From contig CM061229.1 in NCBI GenBank assembly GCA_030844895.1, forward strand, positions 109,862,975 to 109,926,974: a stretch of 64,000 nucleotides of DNA, in the 5' to 3' direction. This document shows positions 23,251 to 32,793 of the stretch, piece after piece (positions within the stretch are counted from its first letter, which is position 1; each line of letters starts with the position of its first letter). This DNA comes from Ambrosia x helenae. Taxonomy: Eukaryota; Streptophyta; Magnoliopsida; Asterales; Asteraceae. The translations under genes and the position numbers were made by a program. Below the pieces are notes generated by a model. The model saw nothing but the letters and a program-made list of their open reading frames with translations, was not told where the DNA came from and searched no databases.

Positions 23251-23894
23251 AGTGTGTATTATTTTGTTAAAACAAATCTACACATTTAGTTCCATATATA
23301 CACCTTTTACAAAATATATCCATAAGAGAAAAAAGAGAGAAATTTATGAGATGAGGCAAATACCAAAAGATCTAAGAAGAACACACCGTATAACAGATCT
23401 GATAAAAATCGTTGATGCCCGACCCGGAACATAGATCTGGATAAACCCACTGATAAGAACCTCTACAACCACTTGATGATCTACTCGTGCTCAAAATTAC
23501 TGGTCGTATCACCACACAAGCTCCACCACCACTGGAACCGATCCCCAACCAGAACAACGATCCCAGACATGATGATGGAGAGAGAAAGAAAGAGAGAGAG
23601 TGTGAGAAATGTGTTATCTCTCATATGATCAGTGTGGATGAACGAGATGGGTTTTGATTGGGTTTAGATTGATGTACAATGGCTTAAATTGGAATTATAA
23701 AATACAGAGATAGAGAGATGGAGGGAGACAATAATCTGACATTGTGTATCAGTGGAGAGAGAAAAGGGGATGGAGTAAATACCCAAAACACCCTTGAAGA
23801 GGTTAGATGGGTGGGGTGATGTGGTTGAATTATAGCCACATGATGGGTTTTCATGGGTTTCTTCAAATTTTTAGGTTTTCATTAAATACTTAGC
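23251..23894. other. right terminal region of the TIR element
   Basis: It contains 5'-UTR-like GAGAGAGA runs at about 23580-23610 and short frames without domains. The last 60 bases form the right inverted repeat. Confidence 0.4.
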
Positions 23895-23917
23895 ATATAT
23901 ATATATATATATATATA

Positions 23918-24627
23918 TCTATATATATATATATATAAGAAAACGTATATGCTGACGTGGCGTGCAATAGATGCCTCAACCTCCCTTTGAGAGTGCCACG
24001 TGGCATCATAATTGAAAGATTTTAGTGTTTTTGAATTATTTCCTTTTTTAATTAAAAAAAGATAAACATTAAACCCTAAATTCACTAAAATTAAATTGAG
24101 TTATTTTAGGGAAAAAGAATTCAAAAATAAATTTAAAGTTTTCTCTCTCATGTTTCTTCCCATAATTTTTAAACGTTTATATATTTTATATACGGGATTT
24201 TTTAAAGAAAAAAATTACACCAAATTAACGAGCATTTTATTATCTTTCCAACGAGTACCATAGTGCTATATAAAAAACGGAGAAAAACTCGACTATTTTT
24301 TGTGGGGTTTCGTTTATACAAGAAAAAAAAACACACAAAGTGTTCATGTTATTCATTAATCATGTTTTTTCTTTTAAACCAGGTTCTTATCTACGATGTT
24401 GAAAATCAGCCCAATCGCCATGTTATCATTGGAATTTTACTAGGTATACTTCATCAAGAGAAGTTAAGAGAAAGAATCGCGCAACACTGCAACACATGGT
24501 GTCACCTTATAGCAAGGTTATTTTTTATTTATTTAATTACAAGAGTAATAATTATTACTATTAGTATTAGTATTATTAGAATAGTTATATTTTTCAACCC
24601 CGGGACGCTCCCGGGAAGAATTGATAG
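23918..24627 (+). mobile_element. Helitron, CCCGGG-hairpin family
   Basis: It starts at the TC within a TA-rich tract, runs through GCTGACGTGGCGTGCAATAG, and ends in a hairpin (CCCCGGGACGCTCCCGGG) plus AAGAATTGATAG, then T, where the usual C of CTAG appears mutated. The interior is the same sequence as 7253-7977 on the opposite strand. A 123-codon frame over the 3' half is not protein-like. Confidence 0.7.
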
Positions 24628-25001
24628 TTGTTGACATGGCGTTCAATGGTGGCATCAACCATCTCTTGATTATACCACGTGGCATAATGAGATGCAATGG
24701 TTACAACTTCAAACTTAAGTGTTTGTTTAGTTGATTAGGTTAGGAATTATAAGAGCCATTAGAATGTGAAAAATTAGAGAGATGTAATGAGTTTTTGAAT
24801 AGTTGTAGCTTGCATAAGTGATTATTTAGATGATTATTGATTAGGTTTTAGATTAGAGAATATGAGTTATTACTTATTAGAATACTATAAAAATGCAATG
24901 ATTGAGAGATTTTGTGGTTAGTTAACTTAAGCTATTTGCAATAGGTTATCACGTAAAATTAGATTTTTCAACCCCGGGACCCTCCCGGGGTAATCAGCTA
25001 G
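24628..25001 (+). mobile_element. second, head-to-tail Helitron copy
   Basis: It continues directly with TTGTTGACATGGCGTTCAAT ... CCACGTGGCATAATG, parallel to the early part of the preceding element, and ends in a hairpin (CCCCGGGACCCTCCCGGGG) with TAATCAGCTAG, then T. The 5' TC end is missing. Confidence 0.6.
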
Positions 25002-26524
25002 TATATATATATATATATATAGGATAAGGATAATTTAGAAACTCTCTTGAGTTGGAGAAACTCAAGAAACCCAATTGTGGCCATTGATCTACTAACATCA
25101 ATGGCTGAGAAATGATCTTCTATTTTATATTAATAAATGAGTTGCCTTTTTATTGTAAGTACATTTGAAGGGCATTATGGTCCATGAAAATTCTCCCAAC
25201 ACCTTTTACTTATTTCAATGTACATTGCAGAGACATAAAGTCACCCATGGGCCCTATTAGTGTCAGCATCCTTTTTATTTCTAAGTCTCTCTCTCTCTCT
25301 CTCTCTAACGTTGTGATTTCATTTTATTTTTTGTAAAGTATTTTAGCTTTGGTTTTGTGTTTGAATCTACCAATGGCAGTTATTTCACAAAGGTTTTTTT
25401 TTCTTTATGAATGAATATGTTTACTAATAAATAAAAGAATATCTAGTTATTTTACAAAACCGAAATATAGAAGTTTTAATTTCAATGATAAACCGGTTAC
25501 GAAACTAGTGGTCAATATGGAATTACTATTATAGTTACATACGTACGTAGCAAAAACTGACATATGTACCCAGAAAATCTGATAGATGTTACGCATGTAA
25601 CTAATGATGTTAGATAACCAAATATCGATTGTTACATATGTAGATATCTTATGAATTGATCAAAAGGGTTGACGAGTTAATGGTGCTTATGTAACTATTT
25701 AAACAGTTAAGAATGTAACCGACACTGTTCCATTTGTAACAATGAATGTAACCGACACTTATGGTTTAGATTTACGTAACATGATCTCGATTCAAAAACA
25801 AAGACAAACAAATAAATTGTACACACAACCGTAAAAATCTTAATTTCAATTAATAAAACTCGAACTCTTTGTAACAAAAAAGTAAAAATCTACATTGCAA
25901 CATTTGATTGTACACACAACCGGATCTTAATCACCTCTCATTTTATCTATTACTAGTGGAAATGCCCGCGCGTTGCCGCGGGTGTAATATTTTTTCGTCG
26001 CACGTTGCACGGTGGATTTCACATAATTTATTTTTAAAACCAATTTGCTAATACGACAAACATATCAGTACACGAAGTACAATTGAGTATAAACCAAATA
26101 ATTGAGTGCAATCCAACCCGACCTGTTAAAGAGCTATTTTAAACTGAAAAACAAAATAATTAGCATAAGAAAATATACTTGTTTAGAAAAGCCAATTCAA
26201 AACAAGTAATACGTATTGCAACTCAAAACATGAAGTAAGAAAATGAAATCAATATAAAAAATATGCTTAGTTCATGACTGTTACATCTCTATAACTCGTA
26301 AAACATTACATATGTTTTCCTTTTAAATGATATTTAAGTGATCTCTCGGGACTAAAATAAAATATATGCTTAACTAAAATTATTACTTCCTGCACAGTTT
26401 GCTTGTTATTAACCTCATATTATTATGTATTTCCACTTCATGGCTACATTAACATTAAATACAATACAGTAAAAACAAATAAACAAATCAACCTACAATA
26501 CATATATAATCTAGAAGCTTACCT

Positions 26525-26785
26525 TCCTGTGTAACCATAAGCACTGCTAACTGGTCGAATATCGCTGCATGTTTCTTCCAGCTAATAAAAGTTTAGGTCA
26601 AATTTAAACAAAGAGGCAAGTTACATGATATTTATCGTATGTTGTTATAAACATGTTAAGCTTTCAAAATAAACATAAAGAATATATTAATATTAACGCA
26701 CACACGTACCAGCATTGAAGAGGTTCCATGTCCTCTAGTTGTTTCCAAAGTAGAATACTGAACTGCTTAACTTGCAGCTAGTGAA
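26525..26785 (-). pseudogene. two possible exons of an unidentified captured gene
   Basis: On the minus strand, AG...GT-bounded segments lie at about 26766-26711 (reading either QFSILLWKQLEDMEP or VQYSTLETTRGHGTSSML) and 26580-26525 (LEETCSDIRPVSSAYGYTG). I do not recognise the protein and cannot choose the frame with certainty. They follow the DUF616 exons in the Helitron and could be a third captured gene. Confidence 0.3.
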
Positions 26786-27119
26786 TTACATGGTAACAAG
26801 TCCATAGTAAGAAGATATCTAAACCTACCTAGATTTGGTCAAGCTTATGCGAACTATGCAATATGCATTACAATTTGATAAATATTAAATACTTAAAGTA
26901 ATTTTTCACATGTGTGTTCCACAAAAAGAATATTGAAACACGCAGTAACAAGATTAATGAAATAACAAAAAATTAGCTACTGTATTTATCACCATCCATA
27001 AAGTTCTTAATTGGAACAAGCATATACAAAACGAAATAGATACTTTGGTGGCTTCGGTGTAACCTTTGGAATACTTGGGAGACCTATGTATACATTATCA
27101 CAAAATAAACCTTGTGGTA

Positions 27120-27962
27120 TCATATTAATGTATCCTTGATTACACCTTTCTTGCCTTTAAATCTTTTATATTCAGGGATGCCATCATGGTGGTATTGAGT
27201 AATTCGTACTTCTACTTTTTCTATGGTGGCTTTGTTTTTCTTGACAATACCCTTTGCCTCATGGTACATGCTACTGCGAGCCCCATGTTCAGAGATCACA
27301 AGCACGGATTTTGAACGCCATAAAAGAGCCTCAAATACTCACAACGGGTCTCCTACATTAGGAATTTGAATCTACCCATATGGTATCTTGCATTAGGGAA
27401 AATACGACGTGCTAACATTTGATACCATAACCTTCAGCCAGTACTGCAATTTACTACTTAAATAATATGCTAAAAAGCTTTTAATAAATACTACATGGAA
27501 GAGATCCCACGCATTATGACTGGTATAAAAGTTAATCTCAGATTAAACACCTTGCTTTGAAAAGGGATAAAGAATTAAACTCAGACCAATGCCTTTGGGA
27601 TTTGCCCATTCAACCTTTGATCTCTAAAGGGAAGATTTCTAACAATAACAATGTGCCACATTCCAATAAAGAGATCCTTGCCCCTGCTTTTCTTGTGTTG
27701 CAAGAATAATTTCATCCCACAATGCTATATAGCAGACCTGCATGAACCTATTATGTGAGATTATTAAAAACAAGGACATCTATACTAATTTGAATTTTGC
27801 ATCTGAATATGCAGACCTTCAAAAGTGACGCATTTGACATCCCAATAGGCTGATAAAGATCGTCCACACCACTAAATGCACAAGTAGAAACTACACTTTC
27901 CCAAGTTTGCATGTAACCTTTGCCTCATTTGATATTGTAAAACCTCCACTATCACTGTAAAA
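27120..27962 (-). pseudogene. captured DUF616 (MUCI70/TOD1-like) gene fragment
   Basis: Minus-strand exons give successive DUF616 signatures: GFTISNEAK and DDLYQPIGMS (27962-27815), CYIALWDEI and VRNLPFRDQRLNG (27737-27590), RRIFPNARYH (about 27420), and FEALLWRSK, SEHGARSSMYHEAK and ITQYHHDGIPE (27330-27120). The family comprises Golgi/ER glycosyltransferase-like proteins; members are implicated in mucilage pectin synthesis (MUCI70) and turgor regulation (TOD1). Introns with GT/AG-like borders remain. Frameshifts (for example between EAK and GYMQ, and after NARYH) and stop codons show it cannot encode a normal product. The N-terminal membrane anchor and C-terminal part are missing. Orientation matches the carrier Helitron. 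Family assignment is from recalled motif order. Confidence 0.75.
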
Positions 27963-28014
27963 ACCACAATATTTAAAGACAAAATTACATAAATAAATAA
28001 ATAAATAACATACC

Positions 28015-28322
28015 CTTGTGCGAGCAAAATGCTCCGCTCACTGTTCCCCCTATCAGTCTGTGGACCTTAACAACTTTCGAGTGAATTGCACATGATGCAC
28101 GATATTGCAGCTTCAGATACAACTTGGTAAGTGTGTACTCTAAGACATATAGGAAACCAAACAGGTAATCAAAATAAATATATTATTTGTATGTAAATTA
28201 GTTATATTAATTAACATACACCACATGCACATCTTACAATCAAATACGCAAGCTTCTTGAACATCCCCTTCAACAGCTTGTTCCACTATGTTCCTCACAT
28301 TAAGTCTCTTAATAGCCTTGTC
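28015..28322 (-). pseudogene. RPS26: captured ribosomal protein S26 (eS26) fragment
   Basis: The minus-strand exon at 28322-28238 reads DKAIKRLNVRNIVEQAV then DVQEACVFD. After an intron, 28139-28020 reads YTLTKLYLKLQYRASCAIHS then KVVKV. These are the central two exons of eukaryotic ribosomal protein eS26, a small-subunit protein near the mRNA exit channel. The exon junction creates a TAG stop, the Cys of the QYC motif is Arg, and a frameshift follows KVV. The first exon (KRRNGGRNKHGRG region) and the C-terminus are absent. It is therefore a captured, non-functional fragment just upstream of the DUF616 exons in the same Helitron. Confidence 0.85.
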
Positions 28323-29346
28323 CTGAACAATAATAAAAAGTGATGCACAACAAATGACAGAATATATTGTCCACTTTAAGTAAAAAAAACTATTGTTTGA
28401 CTTAAATTCATAATAAAGTAATTGTTGAAGTTATCACACTCGGAATTAAGTGCATATCGTACACTTTGTCAAACAAGTTAGCAACAGTTCATTGAAAACA
28501 TGTGTTTGATAACATATAAAAATGCAACAAGTTATTAACTTTTCTGTACTATAATTTGATTTATCGGCTCAAATTGAGAGTGAGTCGTAAACTATTTAAA
28601 TGAAGAATCACATTAGACTTGTTAGATAAATAGTGAAATAATAAAAAAGAACAGACATACCATCTTGATACTATGATTATAATTGGAGCCTCTAGAACAG
28701 AAACATCAATAGCCCTCTGTTCTTAAAAATGGCAATGAAAAACCAAAATTAAAAACCAGCCAAAACATTAAATGATTCATAAGCAAACTAACCAAATTGA
28801 AAAACCTCCTACACATGACAATCATACCATATTTTAAGATTTCATTAAAGATTATCTCGCAATGGTGAAAGATAAAGCAAACTTTGTAATCACATCCAAA
28901 GAGAGGGATTATGTTTAGGTGTAATTAGTACACCATTGCTTTCTTCCTCTTTTTGCGTCTCTCTCTCTAGTTTTAATCTGATGCGTAGCTGAGATTGTGA
29001 GAAGACAAAAGACATGAACAAGTAGTCGATTGATTTTCCGAGGGGGTACGAATTGAATGATATAGGGAAGTTATCTCATTAATTGGTGGTAACGGTTCTC
29101 TGATTAATTGGTGGGACAAATGTTTTTTTTTTTGAAGGGGTATTAAGGTAAAGAAATTTATACTTTTAACTAAAATGTCATTACAAATTGACTAATATAC
29201 CCTTTTAAGTGTCTTAATATTCCACAAAGTTCCAATTATACCCTCATGATCTAAGCATAAATCACTTGTGCATGTTGCTTCTTAAGTTGTACGTAATTGA
29301 AAATTACTATCCTAGCCGTCACTCCTCCTTAATAAGATAATATAGA

Positions 29347-30117
29347 TTTCTCAACAAACAAAGAAATAAATATTAGTCATGAAAAAGTGAAAGAAAAGAA
29401 CAAACTCACGGATCTCGAAAACCACCGTCGACCACCATCACCTCCAAAAACCACCGTCGACCACCATCACATCCAAAAACCACCGTCGACCACCATCACA
29501 AAGATTATGGGTGTGTGTGTTCGTTGCCGTCGGGAGCCACCATATATGGCGGTGACCGGAAATCATTATTTACTGCACCTGGAACGACGACCCACAACCA
29601 CCATTCTTACTGGATCTGGAACATAGATGGGTGTGTGGATCTGTGTCTCGACCAACCGATCTGCATATTTTCTATGTTAATAAACACCTATCCGAATGCA
29701 AAAACACAAAAAACACCTCAGATCTGTGTGGAAACCAACCGATCTGCATCATGCAAATGGTTCTACCGGAGATGAGTGTCAGCCGGCATTGAAGTTTCGG
29801 CCAGTGGTGTTGTTATACACGGGGCAAAGAATTTTTTTCATTGGCCATCACTCTCTTCTTCTTCCACTAGAATTTTGTTAAATCTTGATAAAGGGTGAAA
29901 AATTTTCAACAAACGTTTTGAATGTGAAATAGAATAGAAAAAGAGACAATGAAAAGTTGTCAGATCACATCAAAAGGAAGAGAGATAATAAAGATGTTAA
30001 ATGACATAAGTAGCCTTCATCTTATCAAATATATCCTATATGTGGCATAATCTGAGCCATTGGATGGGTTTCTAGAGTTTCTCCAACTCAAGTGAGTTTC
30101 TCTTAGATACTTAGCCT
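29347..30117. other. TIR-element right arm; 30-bp triplicate
   Basis: Three near-perfect 29-30-bp units (ACCACCGTCGACCACCATCA) lie at 29418-29502. The downstream sequence has GATCTG-rich, UTR-like character similar to 23420-23560 and 55800-55960. No gene recognised. Confidence 0.45.
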
Positions 30118-30124
30118 ATATATA

Positions 30125-30165
<41 letters not shown>

Positions 30166-30168
<3 letters not shown>

Positions 30169-30522
30169 ATTTGGTTTAAATGAGAACCTTTTCCAAATTG
30201 AGAACTGAGAGAATCATTATGGACCACAAATTTTCTCTAAGGCAAATTTTTTTTTTAATCGCTGCTTTATATTTATGATTTTTTTTTGTATTTTTTCAAT
30301 ATATACATATATATAACTCAAATATACACATATGTATAGCTGAAAAATGCTATATACACATATGTATAAATGAAAAAAAATTCAAAAAAAATAAAAATAA
30401 AATTCTTGCATAAAAATGTGCGATTAATGCAAAAAAATTTTTTTCCTTTATATGAAAAGTGTGGCCTAGAATGGTTCTCTCAGTTCTCAAATAGAGGTTC
30501 GTTTTCTTAGGATCCCTACCCT
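30166..30522. mobile_element. TA-flanked MITE, 357 bp
   Basis: The left arm (TTGAGAACTGAGAGAATCAT, then TATGGACCACA) is inverted at the right (TGTGGCCTAGAATGG, then TTCTCTCAGTTCTCAA). The outermost bases are AGGATTTGG and CCTACCCTA, flanked by TATATA on both sides. No coding capacity. It is the short counterpart of the TA-bounded elements. Confidence 0.75.
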
Positions 30523-30528
30523 ATATGT

Positions 30529-31044
30529 ATATAGGTAGTGGACCCGGTAGGAAAATTGTTTTGTGTAGGAAGTGTAGAAAGTATTTTCAACCATTAGATC
30601 AAATCTGATTAAATCTTTAGATGAAGGGCATTATAGACTTTTTATCCAATTTTTATTTATTACAAACCCACTAAATTAGCAAGTAAAATCTAGATATTTA
30701 TGAAGATTAATCATCCTAAATTAACTAATTATTCATTATTTTTCATAAGAATCATAAGATATTCATATCAAATAAGTTGATCAAAATCCAAAAACTTGTT
30801 CGATTCTTCAAACATATAACCCATCTCTATCACTTGTTCGATTATTCAAGTCATGGCAGAAGGTTAACATCAGAAATGTTTTATAATAATGTCAGGAGTG
30901 TTTTATAATAAAAGAGAAACTAGTATGCATTAATAAGGAGTGTTTTATAATATCATCGGGAGTGTTTTATAATAACATCAAGAGTGTTTTATATTGAAAC
31001 TAAACACAGTAGAAGTGTTTTAAAACTGATATGAGAGAGAAACT
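30529..31044 (+). mobile_element. left part of another TA-flanked element
   Basis: After TATATA the sequence begins AGGTAGTGGACCCGGTAGGA, like the end of a TA-inserting element. It then contains six copies of AGTGTTTTATAATA or variants (30875-31020). No matching right end is found; a hAT element and a copia LTR follow. Confidence 0.4.
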
Positions 31045-31052
31045 AGTGTGCA

Positions 31053-32228
31053 CAGTGACGGATCTAGCCCAAATAGTCAGGGGTATCCCAATTTTTCCCA
31101 TATAATAATGAAATCTTTTTTATAAAAACTTAGTTAAAAAATACCTAATAGATTTGTCGCCATCTGGTTTTTAAAGCCATAGTTGTCCTTGACTCTCAGG
31201 GGCCATGTGTGAGTAGAAAAATTGGGCCCCTTTGATTTTAGATGTCATGTACGAATAGAGAAAAATAAGCTCGTTAAAGTAGGAATTGAAAGAGACGTCT
31301 AAATTCTCAATTTATAAAGATGAATTATCTCTTAGGTTAGTGTCAAAACTAGAGATTTTAATACGAGCGTCGTAATAGAGTTCATATTTTTTTAAGTATA
31401 CATAAAATCAACTTTTCATTATTATTGACTTGGTAATTAAAACCCTTAGGTTCGCATATCTCGAAATTGTTGTAAAAATTTGCATTTCAGTACTAAATAT
31501 TTCTCTACAAAGCATATTATATACTTTAAGAGTTTTCATATAATTAGTATCTAATTACCGGAAGGGATGGCGGCGCAGCTTGTTGCCCGCTTTTCCGCTA
31601 TCTTGATGTAATTTGTATTGTTTTTTATTTAATGAAAGATAAGGCAATGAAAAAAAAAAATTACCGGATGAAACAAAATAATCTATTTGAGTCTTTTTAA
31701 AATATTTTTTAAAGAAAATTTTCTTTCACACAATAGAAAACTTTAACGAATAATTATATTTAAAATAAAAATAAAAAATGTGGATTTTCAAGAAAGTAAA
31801 AGGATTGAGTTTGACACACAAATAAATTTAGTGACATGGTAATAATAAAACAAAGAAGCAAGGTCATTTAAAAAAAAAAGTATTACTAAGTTAATGTATT
31901 ATGTAAGGTAGATTGTCCTAACTTTAATTTTAAAATGATATAAATTGGTCTTCTCTTTTGGTCTTCTCTTTTCTTTCTCTTCTTCTTTATCACATATCAG
32001 TTTCATACTACTTGCAGAGTTTCTATGACTGCCATGGAAAAAAAAAACTAAGATACCGTAAATTTAAACCTTGAAATCAAACTTAATATTTGTTCAGGGG
32101 TGTCCTCTTATTTACTAAGGGGTATCCTATGGCATAAAATGTAAAAAAATAAGATAAAATTTTCACTTCGCATACAAAGTTGAGGGGTAGCCCGGGCACA
32201 CCCTGGCTTGGGCATAGATCCGCCCCTG
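31053..32228. mobile_element. hAT element, Tip100-like ends, non-autonomous
   Basis: The left end CAGTGACGGATCTAGCCCA and the right end, read inverted, CAGGGGCGGATCTATGCCCA are imperfect terminal inverted repeats of the CAGGGGCGGA class known from Tip100-like hAT elements. The 8-bp flanks are AGTGTGCA and TGTGTGCA (7 of 8). At 1.18 kb it lacks a transposase. It contains the LINE-3'-end-like piece with poly(A) at 31557-31652. Confidence 0.8.
31557..31652 (+). mobile_element. LINE 3'-end-like fragment with poly(A)
   Basis: GGATGGCGGCGCAGCTTGTTG, then AT-rich sequence and an A-run. It shares this segment with 9240-9335. Likely a 5'-truncated retroposed tail. Confidence 0.4.
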
Positions 32229-32244
32229 TGTGTGCATTAATTAA

Positions 32245-32780
32245 TGTATGTGCTAAAGGATCGATAAATCTACAAAGAAATGATCAAACAAGTTTGATTT
32301 AGGTGCGGAAATCCTAAACTAATCACAAAATGATAATCAATCAGAACAAAACAAACAAATCATCATTCAAAGCTTTTCTCATTAATAAACAACTCAATTA
32401 CACGTTAATATGATCAAAACATTAAAGACACAACGTGAATTAAGCTTAACAAAACTCTAGAGAGACACACTGAAAATGGAGGGAACAATAATGACTGAAC
32501 TACATTCAAAAAATCAGCTTGACATATTTATAGGCTGCACATTCGCCCATCACATAGGTACGAATGTGCACATTCGACCAAACAGACTGGTCGAATGAAG
32601 CAATACATAACAAACTAAATCTTCCTTCGCCTCCTGTCTCTCCTTCGTATAAATCTGTTCCTTCGCACCTTTTCATTTCTTCCTTCGCCCACAATAATTC
32701 TCCTTCGCCCATTCGACTCAAAACATTAACATATGTTTATTGTAAATCCAAAGCATTAGTCGCACATTTATGCATCTACA
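32245..32780 (-). repeat. 3' LTR of the minus-strand copia element, 536 bp
   Basis: On the minus strand it runs from TGTAGATGCATAAATGTGCG to GAGCACATACA-type TG...CA ends (...TTAGCACATACA). It directly follows the polypurine tract. It contains a TATA box and many TTCGCCC/TTCGACC words. Confidence 0.9.
32525..32532 (-). promoter_or_regulatory. TATA box in 3' LTR
   Basis: TATAAATA on the minus strand, in GCAGCCTATAAATATGTCAA; the same position in the 5' LTR is 48416-48423. Confidence 0.6.
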
Positions 32781-32792
32781 AACTCCCCCTCG
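32781..32792 (-). promoter_or_regulatory. polypurine tract
   Basis: CGAGGGGGAGTT on the minus strand abuts the TG start of the 3' LTR and lies directly after the stop codon of the envelope-like frame. Confidence 0.8.
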
Positions 32793-32793
32793 A

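Larger units (their letters stand above)
11401..23894. mobile_element. large TIR element bounded by (TA)n
   Basis: The left end (AGAATGAAAACCCCAAAAAG, then TTGAAGAAACCTATGG) is inverted at the right end (read back from 23894: TTAATGAAAACCTAAAAATT, then TGAAGAAACCCATG). By eye about 70% of the first 50 positions agree. Both ends abut (TA)n. The body contains Helitron sequence, a foldback element, a multi-exon gene (18.7-20.0 kb) and a repeat field (20.2-23.2 kb). TA-array flanks and TIRs recall microsatellite-targeting MITEs such as rice Micron, or a Mutator-like element with a TA-rich target; no transposase is recognised. The pairing of these two ends is an inference. Confidence 0.5.
25953..29346 (-). 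mobile_element. gene-capturing Helitron, 3.4 kb
   Basis: On the minus strand the 5' end is A|TCTATATTATCTTATTAAGG at 29346 and the 3' end is a hairpin (CCCGCGGCAACGCGCGGG) with CATTTCCACTAG at 25953, then T. The 5' 180 bp match the copy at 11517. Between the ends lie exons of at least two unrelated host genes, RPS26 and a DUF616 gene, in the Helitron's own orientation and with introns retained. This is the pattern left by Helitron capture of genomic DNA. No Rep/helicase is present. Confidence 0.75.
25020..30118. mobile_element. 5.1-kb TIR element bounded by (TA)n
   Basis: The left end (25021 onward: AGGATAAGG ... GAGTTGGAGAAACTCAAGAA, then ACCCA) is inverted at the right end (read back from 30118: AGGCTAAGTATCTAAGAGAA ... 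GAGTTGGAGAAACTCTAGAA, then ACCCA). (TA)n runs lie on both outer sides. The inside consists of unknown flanks plus a 3.4-kb Helitron (25953-29346). Its ends resemble those of the element at 11401-23894 and one end at about 56330. No transposase is seen, so it is non-autonomous. Confidence 0.65.

Noticed and set aside
24263..24634. 123-codon frame on the plus strand
   Set aside because: It lies within a non-autonomous Helitron; the corresponding region of the sister copy at 7253-7977 is not open.
25965..25990. GC-rich hairpins read as bacterial-type terminators (also at 1848, 5368, 10848, 17943)
   Set aside because: They are Helitron 3' stem-loops, each followed on the appropriate strand by CTAG and T.
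29387..29881. Three overlapping frames with His/Pro/Thr repeats
   Set aside because: They reflect three 29-30-bp DNA repeats and overlap in different frames, so none is supported as a gene.
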